NCBI RefSeq assembly: GCF_025215095.1
Contig: NZ_JALHAP010000075.1
Coordinates: 124,001 to 188,000 of the forward strand
Origin: Dryocola boscaweniae
GTDB lineage: Bacteria > Pseudomonadota > Gammaproteobacteria > Enterobacterales > Enterobacteriaceae
Direction: 5' to 3'
Length of the DNA stretch: 64,000 nucleotides
Part shown: positions 17,803-28,908 of the stretch, one piece after another
Layout: each line of letters starts with the position of its first letter
Numbering within the stretch: the first letter of the stretch is position 1
The notes under the pieces: model-generated
The model's database searches: none
Told to the model about the DNA's origin: nothing
Seen by the model: only the letters and a program-made list of their open reading frames with translations
Made by a program: the position numbers and the translations under genes

Positions 17803-19455
17803 TTACTGCCAGCTCACCTCGCCTTTCGGTTCGTAAGTATTCACATCCAGCGGCGAGTTTTGCTCGATGTACTGCTTAAGCACTTCCGCATCCACAAAAC
17901 CGGTGTTCACATAACCCGGCTTTTTGTCGATGGCGGGATAACCGTCGCCGCCGGTGGCGTTAAAGCTTAGCGTCGCCATGCGGTAGTTTTTGGCTGGATC
18001 AACCGGCTCGCCTTTGATTTTCAAATCCTGCAAACCCTTCGCCGACGCGACAAAGCTCACGTTCGCAAACTGCGGGTATGCTCCGGAATCCGGCGTTTTC
18101 TTCGCAACTTCCGTCAGGTACTCCGCCACTTCTTTGCCCGACATATCAACATACGTCACGGTATTGCCAAACGGCTGCACCTTCAGTACATCTTTATAGG
18201 TGATATCGCCCGACTCGATAGAATCCCGAATACCGCCGCCGCTCATGACCGCAAAATCAGCATTTGTACGCGCCATTTGCGCTGCAAGAATGACGCGCGC
18301 AAGGTTCGTTTGTACAAAGCGAACTTTGCTGCGATCCCCTTCCAGGTGCCCGTTCACGCTGCCCACTTTTACCTTAAGCTGCGCCTGACCTTTGTTCTGG
18401 AACGGCGTCAGCAGCGAAAGCATTTGCTGATTTTCAAGGATCTGCGGAGTGTAAAGTACGCGCTCACTTTCGCCGTTATCGTAGGTAATTTTCTTTTTCA
18501 GGTTGATGGGGATGAGCTGGTAATGCACCAGTTTCATTTCGCCGTTGCGGAATTCAAAATCTGCACGGCCAACATATTTACCCCACTCGTGCGCCTGCAC
18601 AATGTAGATGCCGTTTTGCTTGTCCGGCGCGCACGGCGTGCCCGGCACGTAATCAACCTGCTTTTTATTTTCAGAAGCCATGCAAACCGGGTTTTGTGAG
18701 TGACCACCCACAATCATTGTCAGCGCGCCTGCCGGCAGGCTACGCGCCATTTCAACGTCGCCCGGCGCGTTGGAGCCATGCTCGCCGTTGTCGTAATGGC
18801 CCATATGCGTTGCCGCAATAATCACATCCGGCTGCTCTGTGCTTTGCAGCTCCTGAATCACCAGCTTCGCTTCGTCGGCAGGTTTGCGGAATTCAATATC
18901 GGTGAAAAATTCAGGATTGCCGATTTTTGCGGTGTCGTCCGTCGTCAGGCCGATTACCGCCACTTTAATGCCTTGAGGTTTGAAGATGGCCCAGGGTTTA
19001 AATAACCGTTCGCCGGTGCTTTTTTGATAGATATTGGCTGAAAGCAGCGGGAATTTGGCCCACTTTTCCTGCTGGCGTAAAACCGAAAGCGGATTGTCAA
19101 ACTCATGATTCCCGACAGCCATCGCGTCGTAACCAATCAGATTCATACCGCGGAAGTCGGGTTCCGCATCCTGCAAGTCGGATTCCGGCACGCCAGTGTT
19201 GATATCGCCGCCGGAAAGCAGAAGCACGCTGCCGCCTTCCTGCGTCACCTCTTTACGCACTCTGTCCACCAGCGTTTTTTGCGCGGCCAGGCCATACTCG
19301 CCATATTCGCTGCGCCAGAAATGACCGTGATGGTCGTTGGTATGCAGGATGGTAATTTTGTAGGTTTTATCTTTTTCCCACGCAAGCGCAGATAAACTCG
19401 TCAAACTCAACGCCACTAACAGTGCCGAAGTCAGCCCTTTCATTGCAAACCGCAT
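17803..19455 (-). CDS. ushA: Periplasmic UDP-sugar hydrolase / 5'-nucleotidase UshA
   Basis: UshA hydrolyses external UDP-sugars and nucleotides so that nucleosides can be taken up. The 550-residue precursor has a signal peptide ending SALA, an N-terminal dinuclear metallophosphatase domain (HTNDHHGHF, GGDINTG, GNHEFDNP, THMGHYD, GGHSQ) and a C-terminal substrate-binding domain (from about residue 360, with NATGGDGYP). All metal ligands are present. Length and sequence equal E. coli UshA. Monocistronic between REP units and the fsr promoter region. Confidence 0.96.
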   Translation of the reverse strand: MRFAMKGLTSALLVALSLTSLSALAWEKDKTYKITILHTNDHHGHFWRSEYGEYGLAAQKTLVDRVRKEVTQEGGSVLLLSGGDINTGVPESDLQDAEPDFRGMNLIGYDAMAVGNHEFDNPLSVLRQQEKWAKFPLLSANIYQKSTGERLFKPWAIFKPQGIKVAVIGLTTDDTAKIGNPEFFTDIEFRKPADEAKLVIQELQSTEQPDVIIAATHMGHYDNGEHGSNAPGDVEMARSLPAGALTMIVGGHSQNPVCMASENKKQVDYVPGTPCAPDKQNGIYIVQAHEWGKYVGRADFEFRNGEMKLVHYQLIPINLKKKITYDNGESERVLYTPQILENQQMLSLLTPFQNKGQAQLKVKVGSVNGHLEGDRSKVRFVQTNLARVILAAQMARTNADFAVMSGGGIRDSIESGDITYKDVLKVQPFGNTVTYVDMSGKEVAEYLTEVAKKTPDSGAYPQFANVSFVASAKGLQDLKIKGEPVDPAKNYRMATLSFNATGGDGYPAIDKKPGYVNTGFVDAEVLKQYIEQNSPLDVNTYEPKGEVSWQ

Positions 19456-19651
19456 TGAAAATCTCCATTTTCTTAAACCTGAACCATTATCAGAATGTTA
19501 GCAGGCGAGGCAAATAAATTTTATAAATTGCGACTTTCTTCAAGTCTCGCCTGCGGGTATGTTAGCAGGGTAACAATAACCCACGGATACGCCTGCAATC
19601 CGTTATCGCTATCCGTTTCAAAAATAATAATCAGCTTCTCAACAGGTATTT

Positions 19652-20860
19652 ATGGCAACCTCCGAACAAACCCTCGCGCCGCCTGAATCGCAAAAGGCGC
19701 GCACCTCCTTTGGTATTTTAGGGGCTATCAGCCTTTCGCATTTGCTTAACGATATGATTCAGTCGCTGATTCTGGCGCTTTATCCGCTGCTGCAGGCTGA
19801 GTTTTCTTTAAGCTTTGTGCAGATTGGTATGATAACCCTTACTTTCCAGCTCGCCTCTTCGCTGCTTCAGCCGGTGGTGGGTTATTACACCGATAAATAT
19901 CCGATGCCGTGGTCGCTGCCGATTGGCATGTGCTTCACCCTTTGCGGGCTGGTTCTGCTTGCGCTGGCGGGCAGTTTTCCGATGGTCTTACTGGCGGCGG
20001 CGCTGGTCGGCACGGGCTCATCCATCTTCCATCCAGAATCATCACGCGTGGCGCGTATGGCTTCCGGCGGACGTCATGGGCTGGCGCAATCGCTGTTCCA
20101 GGTGGGCGGCAACTTCGGCAGTTCGCTCGGGCCTTTGCTGGCGGCGCTTATCATCGCGCCTTACGGCAAAGGTAACGTTGCCTGGTTCGTGCTGGCCGCG
20201 CTGCTGGCGATTGTCGTGTTACTGCAAATTAGCCGCTGGTACGCCGCTCAGCATCTGATTGCCAGGGGAAAACCTAAAGCGCCTGTGGTTAACCCACTGC
20301 CGCGCAATAAAGTTATTCTGGCGGTTTCCATTCTGCTGATGCTGATTTTCTCAAAGTATTTCTATATGGCGAGCATCAGCAGTTATTACACTTTCTATTT
20401 GATGCATAAATTTGGTCTGTCGGTGCAAAACGCCCAGTTCCATCTTTTCGCATTCCTGTTTGCCGTTGCGGCCGGCACGGTTATCGGTGGACCTCTGGGC
20501 GACAAAATTGGCCGAAAATATGTCATTTGGGGCTCAATTCTCGGCGTTGCGCCGTTTACGATGGTTTTACCTTATGCATCCCTTTACTGGACGGGGATTT
20601 TAACCGTCATCATCGGCTTTATTCTCGCTTCTGCATTTTCTGCGATTCTGGTGTACGCCCAGGAACTGATGCCGGGCCGTATCGGTATGGTTTCCGGGCT
20701 GTTTTTCGGCTTTGCCTTTGGGATGGGCGGGCTGGGCGCTGCGGTGCTGGGTCTGGTTGCCGATCGTACAAGTATTGAGTTGGTCTACAAAATATGCGCC
20801 TTCCTTCCGCTACTGGGTATTTTGACCATATTCCTGCCCGATAATCGTCATAAATCGTAG
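19652..20860 (+). CDS. fsr: MFS efflux protein Fsr (fosmidomycin resistance)
   Basis: This 402-residue protein has twelve predicted membrane helices and matches E. coli Fsr. It carries the MFS loop motif variants DKYPMPW after helix 2 and GDKIGRK between helices 8 and 9. E. coli Fsr exports fosmidomycin and lowers susceptibility when overproduced; the natural substrate is unclear. The ATG at 19652 follows a weak ribosome binding site. It is transcribed away from ushA across a 196-bp gap. Confidence 0.93.
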   Translation: MATSEQTLAPPESQKARTSFGILGAISLSHLLNDMIQSLILALYPLLQAEFSLSFVQIGMITLTFQLASSLLQPVVGYYTDKYPMPWSLPIGMCFTLCGLVLLALAGSFPMVLLAAALVGTGSSIFHPESSRVARMASGGRHGLAQSLFQVGGNFGSSLGPLLAALIIAPYGKGNVAWFVLAALLAIVVLLQISRWYAAQHLIARGKPKAPVVNPLPRNKVILAVSILLMLIFSKYFYMASISSYYTFYLMHKFGLSVQNAQFHLFAFLFAVAAGTVIGGPLGDKIGRKYVIWGSILGVAPFTMVLPYASLYWTGILTVIIGFILASAFSAILVYAQELMPGRIGMVSGLFFGFAFGMGGLGAAVLGLVADRTSIELVYKICAFLPLLGILTIFLPDNRHKS

Positions 20861-20867
20861 CTTTAAC

Positions 20868-20890
20868 CGGCCAAAGTCTTGCTTTGGCCG
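20868..20890 (+). terminator. 9-bp hairpin after fsr
   Basis: CGGCCAAAG and CTTTGGCCG flank a five-base loop eight bases after the fsr stop. There is no T-run, so it may be a weak terminator or an RNA-stabilising stem. Confidence 0.5.
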
Positions 20891-21095
20891 CCTCATATCC
20901 CCATATACCTCTCAGTCCGCCGCGCCATAAGTGACCTAAATACTGCTTAGCCTGCTTTTTTTGTCGAAATGCGCTTTTTAATATTAATTCAATAATTATT
21001 CACAAACGCCGATAAAGAAATTGTCATAAACTAATAATGTGACTTTTGGACTAACCGACCAAAACTGGACCCCATTGCTAACGAAAGGAGACGGA

Positions 21096-22772
21096 ATGCA
21101 TCATGCCACACCGCTTATCACCACCATTGTTGGTGGTCTTGTGCTCGCTTTTTTATTCGGAATGCTTGCCAATAAGCTGCGGATATCGCCGCTGGTCGGA
21201 TATTTGTTAGCAGGGGTGATTGCGGGTCCGTTTACGCCAGGGTTTGTCGCCGATACCAAACTGGCGCCGGAGCTGGCGGAATTAGGCGTTATCCTGCTGA
21301 TGTTCGGCGTGGGTCTTCATTTCTCCCTGAAGGATCTGATGGCGGTAAAGACCATCGCCATCCCCGGTGCCATCGCACAGATAGCTGTTGCGACGTTACT
21401 GGGCATGGCGCTTTCCGCAATGATGGGCTGGTCAATTATGACCGGCATTGTCTTTGGTCTGTGTCTTTCCACAGCAAGTACCGTGGTGTTACTGCGCGCG
21501 CTTGAGGAACGGCAGCTCATCGACAGCCAGCGCGGGCAAATCGCCATTGGCTGGCTGATCGTTGAAGATCTGGTGATGGTGCTAACGCTGGTTCTGCTGC
21601 CAGCGGTGGCAGGCATGCTGGAAAAAGGCAACGTGGGCCTGGCTTCGCTGTCGCTGGATATGGCTTTCACCATCGGTAAAGTCGTGGCGTTTATTGCCAT
21701 CATGCTGGTGGTGGGCCGCCGTTTAGTGCCATGGATTCTGGCGCGCAGCGCGGCTACCGGTTCACGTGAACTGTTCACGCTTTCTGTTCTGGCGCTGGCG
21801 CTGGGCATCGCCTTTGGCGCGGTCGAATTCTTTGACGTTTCCTTTGCGCTCGGCGCGTTCTTCGCGGGAATGGTGCTGAACGAATCCGAGCTAAGCCATC
21901 GGGCGGCACACGACACTCTGCCGCTGCGCGATGCCTTCGCCGTGCTGTTCTTTGTTTCCGTCGGCATGCTTTTCGATCCGTTGGTTCTGTTTGAGGAGCC
22001 GCTGGCCGTACTGGGCACGCTGGCCATCATCGTTTTCGGTAAATCCGTCGCCGCGTTCGGGCTGGTTCGCCTGTTTGGACACTCCCAGCGCACGGCTTTA
22101 ACCATCGCCACCAGCCTCGCGCAAATTGGTGAATTCGCCTTTATTCTTGCAGGCCTTGGCATGGCGCTAAATCTGCTGCCGCAAAACGGCCAGAATCTGG
22201 TTCTCGCAGGGGCGATTCTGTCGATTATGCTCAACCCCGTTCTGTTCGCCGTGCTTGAACGCTATCTCGTTAAAACCGAAACGCTTGAAGAGCAGACGCT
22301 GGAAGAAGCTGTCGAGGATGAAAAACAGATCCCCGTCGATATCTGCAACCACGCGCTGCTGGTTGGTTTTGGGCGAGTCGGCAGCCTGCTGGGCGAAAAA
22401 CTTATGGCTCAGGGCATTCCGCTTGTCGTAGTGGAAACCTCACGTAGCCGGGTAGACGAGCTGCGCGAGCGCGGCGTGCGTGCCGTGTTAGGGAATGCCG
22501 CCAACGAAGAAATAATGAATCTGGCGCATCTGGACTGCGCCCGCTGGCTGCTGCTCACCATTCCTAACGGCTATGAGGCAGGGGAAGTCGTGGCGGCAGC
22601 GCGCGCAAAATGCCCGAACATCGAAATTATTGCCCGCGCGCATTATGACGATGAGGTGGAATACATTACTGAAAGAGGCGCAAACCAGGTCGTAATGGGT
22701 GAAAGGGAGATTGCCAATACGATGATGGGGCTGTTAGAAAAACCTTTACCTCAGGAAACGGTGACAGGGTAA
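21096..22772 (+). CDS. ybaL: CPA2-family monovalent cation:proton antiporter YbaL
   Basis: The 558-residue protein has about 12-13 membrane helices (Na/H exchanger domain, about 5-380) and a C-terminal RCK/TrkA-N Rossmann domain (about 415-540, starting HALLVGFGRVGS) that binds a nucleotide regulator. It resembles KefB/KefC but is the YbaL branch. The start MHHATP at 21096, with GAAAGGAG upstream, gives the E. coli protein; an upstream extension of 19 codons is not supported. The predicted role is K+ or other cation efflux coupled to protons. Confidence 0.93.
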   Translation: MHHATPLITTIVGGLVLAFLFGMLANKLRISPLVGYLLAGVIAGPFTPGFVADTKLAPELAELGVILLMFGVGLHFSLKDLMAVKTIAIPGAIAQIAVATLLGMALSAMMGWSIMTGIVFGLCLSTASTVVLLRALEERQLIDSQRGQIAIGWLIVEDLVMVLTLVLLPAVAGMLEKGNVGLASLSLDMAFTIGKVVAFIAIMLVVGRRLVPWILARSAATGSRELFTLSVLALALGIAFGAVEFFDVSFALGAFFAGMVLNESELSHRAAHDTLPLRDAFAVLFFVSVGMLFDPLVLFEEPLAVLGTLAIIVFGKSVAAFGLVRLFGHSQRTALTIATSLAQIGEFAFILAGLGMALNLLPQNGQNLVLAGAILSIMLNPVLFAVLERYLVKTETLEEQTLEEAVEDEKQIPVDICNHALLVGFGRVGSLLGEKLMAQGIPLVVVETSRSRVDELRERGVRAVLGNAANEEIMNLAHLDCARWLLLTIPNGYEAGEVVAAARAKCPNIEIIARAHYDDEVEYITERGANQVVMGEREIANTMMGLLEKPLPQETVTG

Positions 22773-22798
22773 TTTAGGGTTGAATGTCGGATGGTTTG

Positions 22799-22877
22799 TG
22801 TCGGATGGCGCTTCGCTTATCCGACCTACGATCGCCTGAACAATTGTAGGGTGGATAAGCGTCAGCGCCATCCACCT
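22799..22877. repeat. Pair of REP-type palindromes after ybaL
   Basis: Two units (about 22799-22830 and 22846-22877) lie in opposite orientation between the convergent ends of ybaL and gsk. They form a classic REP pair. Confidence 0.8.
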
Positions 22878-22891
22878 TCTGCATCAAAGCA

Positions 22892-24196
22892 TCAACGATC
22901 CCAGTAAGATTCTTCCAGGCTGTCTTCGCGCTCCGGCAAACCACGCGTCAGGCGCGGGGAATGCTGGTTCAAAACCTGATAGCTCACGCGATTCGCATAC
23001 TTACACACCTGCGCCAACGACGAATAGGTCAGCCAGGTAAACTGGTGCTTGCTGGAGTTCGGTACGTTTGAGCGGTGATAGTTATTAGCGGTGATGTCAT
23101 GCAGCAGCGCGGCCAGCGCGCCGTCGCCAGCCCCGTTGGTGTTCATGATTTTTTCCGGGCCGCCCATGTACGGCGCGATGTGCGAGAAGATACGCAGCGG
23201 CTGCTGGCAATCTTTATGGCGCATCGCACGGCTAAATTCGTACTGGTTAAACTCGGCGATCGCGCCCGGCAACAGCGGATGTTGGGTGGTGCGTTTCGCC
23301 GTCTCTTCCGTAAAGCCCGCCATATATAAGCCTACCGGCCCGGCGGTGCAAAGCACTAAATCAACCCAGTCCAGCGCTTTGTCAGAGGCGAGCAGCGGGT
23401 CGCTTTCGCCGGTCAGCGCCTCACCTTCTTCTTCGTTCATCGCCAGAATAGAGACGTGCTCTTTCAGAAACGCCTGCCACCACTCCGGGTTTTCGGCAAT
23501 GACATACTTTGTGCCCAGCGTCAGCACAACCGGAACGTTATGCTTTTTGGCATAACCAATCGCCTGCATGGTGGCATCCGGCATTGGCTCGCCGGGTTTG
23601 CAGCGCACCAGATAAGACGTCAGCACCAGCGCGGAGGCCCCGGCAATCACGTCTTCAGGAATGCTCTCGGCACGCAGTTGGTTCATGTGCCCGGGGCTGA
23701 TGGCAAAGGTACGTTCGCCCTGCTCGCCAATCAGCGTAAAGCAGCGGCCAATCGCCCCGTCTACGCCCTGCAGATAGTTCAAATCGGTACGGCTGGAGGT
23801 ATTGCATAAATAGCGGTAGGCGTAGCTGCCGATTTCGATATTGCTGCACATCACGCCCAGCAGAACCGAACGATCATCCGCCAGCACCGAATAGTTGTGC
23901 ATAGTGTTGCCGATAGTGCCGCCGGCAAACTGATGGGTAATGAGATTTTTTTGCACCAGCTCCTGATACAACGCTTCTGCAACGTCATCGTCAATGACCA
24001 GGGAATGCCCGAAGCTTAACCCGTAACGCTGAACAAATTCGTCGTCGACTTTGGCTTCAATATCCACCAGCGTCTGGTCAATGCCGACAATCCAGGAAGT
24101 GCCGGTTTCGTTTTCAGGTTGAACCTGCTGCAACAAAGGGTCGCGGGCGCTTACGGGAAAATAATGTTTAGATTTGCGTTTACCGGGAAATTTCAT
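22892..24196 (-). CDS. gsk: Inosine-guanosine kinase
   Basis: Gsk phosphorylates inosine and guanosine for purine salvage. The 434-residue PfkB/ribokinase-family protein has the C-terminal anion-hole/catalytic-base motif NTNGAGDGA and a long N-terminal extension starting MKFPGKRKSKHYFP, as in E. coli. Apart from a 62-bp gap it directly follows hemH. In E. coli the esterase gene aes lies between them; here it is absent. Confidence 0.95.
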   Translation of the reverse strand: MKFPGKRKSKHYFPVSARDPLLQQVQPENETGTSWIVGIDQTLVDIEAKVDDEFVQRYGLSFGHSLVIDDDVAEALYQELVQKNLITHQFAGGTIGNTMHNYSVLADDRSVLLGVMCSNIEIGSYAYRYLCNTSSRTDLNYLQGVDGAIGRCFTLIGEQGERTFAISPGHMNQLRAESIPEDVIAGASALVLTSYLVRCKPGEPMPDATMQAIGYAKKHNVPVVLTLGTKYVIAENPEWWQAFLKEHVSILAMNEEEGEALTGESDPLLASDKALDWVDLVLCTAGPVGLYMAGFTEETAKRTTQHPLLPGAIAEFNQYEFSRAMRHKDCQQPLRIFSHIAPYMGGPEKIMNTNGAGDGALAALLHDITANNYHRSNVPNSSKHQFTWLTYSSLAQVCKYANRVSYQVLNQHSPRLTRGLPEREDSLEESYWDR

Positions 24197-24258
24197 GATG
24201 TCATTGGGAGTGGCTAATCAGGCCGCGCATGGTAGCACATTCGCGGCCTCAGGGGCGA

Positions 24259-25221
24259 TTAGCGATAGCGGCTGATGAGATTCACCATCATCGCGATATG
24301 AGCAGGATCGTCATTGAGCGCCGGAATGTATTCGTACTTTGTGCCGCCCGCTTCGATAAACACTTCGCGGTTTTGCACCGCCATTTCTTCAAGCGTTTCC
24401 AGGCAGTCTGCCGAGAAACCGGGGCACATAACCTGAATATGTTTAACGCCTTTTTCTGCCAGCATTTTCAGCGTTTCGTCGGTATAGGGCATCAGCCACG
24501 GCTCACGTCCAAAGCGCGACTGGTAGGTCATCATCACTTTTTCCGGCGGCAATTCCAGCGCGGAAAGCAATTCGCGCGTGGTATCACGGCAGCGCTGTGG
24601 ATAATCGTCGCCTTCGTTAGCATAACGCTGCGGAATGCCGTGGTAGGAAAGCAGTAAAATATCCGGCTCGCCGTGCTCTTCAAACGAACGTTTTACCGAC
24701 GCCGCCAGAGCATTGATATATAAAGTATCTTCGGCGTAATCACGAATCAATGAAACCGATGGCATGGTGCGGGAGCGGGCGAAAATACGGCCCAGCTCGT
24801 CCCAGACGGCAGCCACCGTCGAGCAGGAAAACTGCGGATAAAGCGGCAGTACCACAATATGCGTGACGTTGTGCGCCAGAAGTTCATCAACCGCGCTTTT
24901 CAACGAAGGATTGCCGTAGCTCATCCCCAGCGCAACGGGCATATCGGGCAACTGTGCCGCCAGAGCCTGCTGCTGACGGCGGCTGAATACCATCAGCGGA
25001 GAACCCTCTTCCATCCAGACGGACTGGTAAAGCTTTGCCACGCGTGGAGAACGCAGCGGCAGAATCACGCCGCGCAGCAGCGGCCACCAGAGCAAACGTG
25101 GGGTGTCGACTACGCGCTTATCGCTCAAAAACTGGCGCAGGTAGCGTTTTACCGCCGCCGGAGTCGGTGCATCAGGCGTACCAAGATTTGCCAGTAAAAC
25201 GCCTATTTTTTCCTGACTCAT
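24259..25221 (-). CDS. hemH: Ferrochelatase
   Basis: HemH inserts Fe(II) into protoporphyrin IX, the last step of haem synthesis, at the inner membrane face. The 320-residue protein has the family signature [18 protein letters not shown] with the metal-binding His, and the conserved Glu near [14 protein letters not shown]. The size equals E. coli HemH. It lies downstream of adk and is read in the same direction across a terminator hairpin at 25309-25337. Confidence 0.96.
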   Translation of the reverse strand: MSQEKIGVLLANLGTPDAPTPAAVKRYLRQFLSDKRVVDTPRLLWWPLLRGVILPLRSPRVAKLYQSVWMEEGSPLMVFSRRQQQALAAQLPDMPVALGMSYGNPSLKSAVDELLAHNVTHIVVLPLYPQFSCSTVAAVWDELGRIFARSRTMPSVSLIRDYAEDTLYINALAASVKRSFEEHGEPDILLLSYHGIPQRYANEGDDYPQRCRDTTRELLSALELPPEKVMMTYQSRFGREPWLMPYTDETLKMLAEKGVKHIQVMCPGFSADCLETLEEMAVQNREVFIEAGGTKYEYIPALNDDPAHIAMMVNLISRYR

Positions 25222-25308
25222 TACCCCTCCTTATCAACAAATTGCTGATAAGTGTAACGTAAAAGCCCGGCGGAAAAACCGATAACAGCGAAAGGGAAAG
25301 ATTCAGAC

Positions 25309-25337
25309 AAAAAAATACCAGGGCATACCCTGGTATT
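25309..25337 (-). terminator. Intrinsic terminator after adk
   Basis: AATACCAGGG and CCCTGGTATT flank a four-base loop, followed on the minus strand by seven T. It lies 17 bp after the adk stop and upstream of hemH. Confidence 0.9.
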
Positions 25338-25354
25338 TTCATATCGGCTTTGAT

Positions 25355-26053
<699 letters not shown>

Positions 26054-26118
26054 TTACCATTAAAGGCGTATTCATCTCAAGGAAGCCAGGTGCGAGAAGG
26101 TGTTCTGAAAAGAAAAAC

Positions 26119-26199
26119 AGGTGGATGACGGCCTGCGCCTTATCCACCCTACCTTTCTCTGGCTATCGTAGGGCGGATAAGCGAATGCGCCATCCGCCG
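26119..26199. repeat. Pair of REP-type palindromes between adk and htpG
   Basis: Units at about 26119-26152 and 26167-26199 lie head to head, with arms GGTGGATGA..TATCCACC and GGCGGATAA..CATCCGCC. They lie between the htpG stop and the adk promoter region. Confidence 0.8.
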
Positions 26200-26205
26200 T
26201 CAGGA

Positions 26206-28080
26206 TTACGATACGAGCAGTTGGTTCATACGACGGATAAACTGGTTTGGATCTTCAAGCGTGCCGCGCTCTGCCAGCAAAGCCTGATCGAGCAGCAGTT
26301 CAACCCATTCGCCAAACTGCGCTTCGTCCTGGGTGTCGGCTGCGCGTTTCACCAAACGGTGCTCCGGGTTCAGCTCGAAAATGTATTTCACTTCCGGCAC
26401 GGCCTGACCCGCAGCGGCAAACAGCTTCGCCATCTGGGTGCTCATGTCGTTGCTGTCGGTGGTAACAATGGCCGGGGTATCTGTCAGACGATGAGTCAGG
26501 CGCACTTCCTTCACGCGCTCGCCCAACAGGGTTTTTACGCGATCCACAAACGGCTCAAGCGCTTTTTCAGCTTCTTTCGCTTCTTCAGTTTCTTCGTCAG
26601 CCAGTTTTTCCAGCGACTCGTCGGTTTTGCTTACGGACTGGAACGCCTTGCCGTCAAACTCGGTGAGGTAGCTCATCATCCACTCGTCGATGCGGTCGGA
26701 AAGCAGCAGTACTTCGATGCCTTTCTTACGCAGCAGTTCCAGATGCGGGCTGCTCTTCGCCGCCGCGTAGCTGTCCGCGGTGATGTAGTAAATCTTCTCC
26801 TGGCCTTCTTTCATGCGTGACACATACTCTTCAAGCGACACGGTTTGCGCAGAGGAGTCGGTATGAGTTGTCGCAAAGCGCAGCAGCTTAGCAATCGCTT
26901 CCTGGTTGGCGTTATCTTCCGCCGGGCCTTCTTTCAGCACCAGACCAAAGTTTTTCCAGAAGGTCTGATATTTTTCGCTGTCGTCTTTCGCCAGTTTATC
27001 CAGCATTTGCAGAACGCGTTTAGTCAGCGCGCTGCGCAGATTTTGCGTGACGCGGCTGTCCTGGAGGATTTCACGGGAAACGTTCAGCGGCAGATCGTTG
27101 GAATCTATCAGGCCGCGCACGAAGCGCAGGTAGTTCGGCATGAACTGTTCGGCGTCGTCCATGATGAATACGCGCTGCACGTACAGCTTCAGGCCGTGCT
27201 TGTGATCGCGATTCCACATATCCCACGGCGCCTGAGAAGGTATGTACAGCAGGCTGGTGTATTCCTGCTTCCCTTCCACGCGGTTGTGGCTCCAGGCCAG
27301 CGGATCGGTGAAATCATGGGCGATATGCTTGTAGAACTCGTTGTACTCTTCGTCTTTGACTTCAGATTTGCTGCGGGTCCACAGGGCCTGCGCCTTGTTG
27401 ATTTTTTCCCAGCCGAGGATGGTTTCGCCGTCTTTCTCTTCACGGGTTTCGATTTCAACCGGCAGCGCGATGTGATCGGAGTATTTACCGATGATGGAAC
27501 GCACGCGCCAGTCGTCGAGGAATTCGTCTTCGCCTTCACGCAGGTGCAGCGTGATTTCAGTCCCGCGATCGGCTTTAGTGATATCCGCTACGGTATATTC
27601 GCCCGCCCCTTCTGATTCCCAGAACACGCCTTCGTCAGCAGAAACGCCAGCGGCACGAGTGCGCACGGTAACTTTATCCGCCACGATAAACGCGGAGTAG
27701 AAGCCCACGCCGAACTGCCCGATAAGCTGGCTGTCTTTCGCCTGGTCTGAACCCATGGATTCGAGGAAGGCTTTGGTGCCGGATTTAGCAATGGTGCCCA
27801 GATGATCGATAACGTCTTCGCGGGTCATACCGATGCCGTTATCGGCCAGCGTCAGAGTACGTTTTTCTTTATCAAAAGAGACGCGCACGCGCAGCTCGCC
27901 GTCACCCTCGTACAGATCGGCCTGAGAAAGCGCGCGGAAACGCAGCTTGTCTGCCGCATCGGAGGCGTTGGAGATCAGCTCACGCAGGAAGATTTCTTTA
28001 TTTGAATAGAGAGAATGGATCATCAGGTGCAGAAGCTGTTTCACTTCAGACTGGAAGCCACGGGTCTCTTGTCCTTTCAT
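26206..28080 (-). CDS. htpG: Hsp90-family chaperone HtpG
   Basis: HtpG is the bacterial Hsp90, an ATP-dependent homodimer. The 624 residues comprise the GHKL ATPase domain ([27 protein letters not shown]), the middle domain and the C-terminal dimerisation domain; sequence and length match E. coli. ATG at 28080 (MKGQET) is the conventional start. An ATG two codons upstream has the better-placed GAGG and may be used instead. A sigma-32 promoter at 28137-28165 marks it as a heat-shock gene. Confidence 0.96.
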   Translation of the reverse strand: MKGQETRGFQSEVKQLLHLMIHSLYSNKEIFLRELISNASDAADKLRFRALSQADLYEGDGELRVRVSFDKEKRTLTLADNGIGMTREDVIDHLGTIAKSGTKAFLESMGSDQAKDSQLIGQFGVGFYSAFIVADKVTVRTRAAGVSADEGVFWESEGAGEYTVADITKADRGTEITLHLREGEDEFLDDWRVRSIIGKYSDHIALPVEIETREEKDGETILGWEKINKAQALWTRSKSEVKDEEYNEFYKHIAHDFTDPLAWSHNRVEGKQEYTSLLYIPSQAPWDMWNRDHKHGLKLYVQRVFIMDDAEQFMPNYLRFVRGLIDSNDLPLNVSREILQDSRVTQNLRSALTKRVLQMLDKLAKDDSEKYQTFWKNFGLVLKEGPAEDNANQEAIAKLLRFATTHTDSSAQTVSLEEYVSRMKEGQEKIYYITADSYAAAKSSPHLELLRKKGIEVLLLSDRIDEWMMSYLTEFDGKAFQSVSKTDESLEKLADEETEEAKEAEKALEPFVDRVKTLLGERVKEVRLTHRLTDTPAIVTTDSNDMSTQMAKLFAAAGQAVPEVKYIFELNPEHRLVKRAADTQDEAQFGEWVELLLDQALLAERGTLEDPNQFIRRMNQLLVS

Positions 28081-28136
28081 GGTCATTGATACCTCAACAA
28101 AATCAAAATACAGGGGTGATGAAAACGTTGAGGGAG

Positions 28137-28165
28137 AAATGGGGATAGCGGGAGAAGTTTTCAAG
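28137..28165 (-). promoter_or_regulatory. Sigma-32 heat-shock promoter of htpG
   Basis: On the minus strand CTTGAAA (28165-28159) is followed by a 14-bp spacer and CCCCATTT (28144-28137), a full match to the RpoH consensus. It lies about 57 bp upstream of the htpG start. Confidence 0.92.
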
Positions 28166-28188
28166 CGGGGAGACGAAGAATCTCCCCG
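28166..28188 (-). terminator. 8-bp hairpin between recR and htpG
   Basis: CGGGGAGA and TCTCCCCG enclose a seven-base loop just after the recR stop. There is no T-run, and it abuts the htpG -35 element. It may be a factor-dependent or partial terminator. Confidence 0.55.
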
Positions 28189-28195
28189 TGTTCGA

Positions 28196-28801
28196 TTAGA
28201 AATTAATCTTGTGACGTCCGGCCAGGGAGTGCGAAAGCGTGGTGCCGTCGACCATTTCCAGCTCGCCGCCCACCGGCACGCCGTGCGCTATGCGGCTGGC
28301 GTCAACGCCGTATTGTCCGCACAGTTCGGCGATGTAGTTGGCCGTCGCTTCCCCTTCTACCGTCGGGTTGGTAGCAAGGATAATCTCTTTGATAGTTTCG
28401 CTGGATAAGCGCTCTTCCAGGCGGCCAAGACCGATGTCGTCCGGACCGATACCGTCCAGCGGCGAAAGGTGGCCCATCAGCACAAAATAGCGCCCGGAAA
28501 ACTGGCCGGTTGCTTCGATGGCATGAATATCCGCCGGGGTTTCCACCACGCAAATCTGGCCGTTTTCCTGACGGCGCGGGTTCATGCAAATAGCGCACAC
28601 TTCCTGTTCGGTGAAGGTGCGGCAGTCCGCACAGTGGCCGATTTCCGACATGGCGCGAGTCAGCGCCTGAGCAAGGCGCATTCCGCCGCTGCGATCGCGC
28701 TGCAGGAGCGCAAACGCCATTCGTTGGGCAGACTTAGGGCCAACGCCGGGCAGGCAGCGCAGGGATTCCATAAGGGCTGTGAGTAAAGGGCTGGTTTGCA
28801 T
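28196..28801 (-). CDS. recR: Recombination mediator RecR
   Basis: RecR works with RecO and RecF to load RecA on gapped DNA. The 201 residues show a helix-hairpin-helix ([13 protein letters not shown]), a four-Cys zinc finger ([16 protein letters not shown]) and a Toprim domain (from about residue 80). In enterics recR normally follows ybaB in the dnaX-ybaB-recR operon. Here 2.9 kb with three unrelated genes separates it from ybaB, and a terminator (28863-28902) lies upstream, so recR probably has its own promoter between 28802 and 28862. No convincing one was recognised, and its ribosome binding site is weak. Confidence 0.95.
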   Translation of the reverse strand: MQTSPLLTALMESLRCLPGVGPKSAQRMAFALLQRDRSGGMRLAQALTRAMSEIGHCADCRTFTEQEVCAICMNPRRQENGQICVVETPADIHAIEATGQFSGRYFVLMGHLSPLDGIGPDDIGLGRLEERLSSETIKEIILATNPTVEGEATANYIAELCGQYGVDASRIAHGVPVGGELEMVDGTTLSHSLAGRHKINF

Positions 28802-28862
28802 CGCTCAGATTTCTGAAAAAATAGTGGGCCATAGCCTAACATTAGCCCCGCGGGCGGGCATA

Positions 28863-28902
28863 GAAAAAGATAGTCCCCCTGCGCGATGTCTCGCACAAGG
28901 GG
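28863..28902 (-). terminator. Intrinsic terminator after the isochorismatase-family gene
   Basis: A 12-bp stem (28875-28886 with 28891-28902, two G-U pairs) is followed on the minus strand by ACTATCTTTTTC. It separates the pirin/hydrolase unit from recR. On the plus strand a T6 run (28905-28910) follows, so it could work both ways. Confidence 0.8.
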
Positions 28903-28908
28903 AATTTT

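Noticed and set aside
21317..22234. Minus-strand open frame (305 codons) inside ybaL
   Set aside because: A Ser/Thr/Ala/Pro-rich shadow of a membrane protein gene, a common artefact opposite hydrophobic coding sequence.
26206..28164. Longer HtpG reading starting at 28164
   Set aside because: It would translate through the sigma-32 promoter region. The extension of 28 residues has no counterpart in HtpG.
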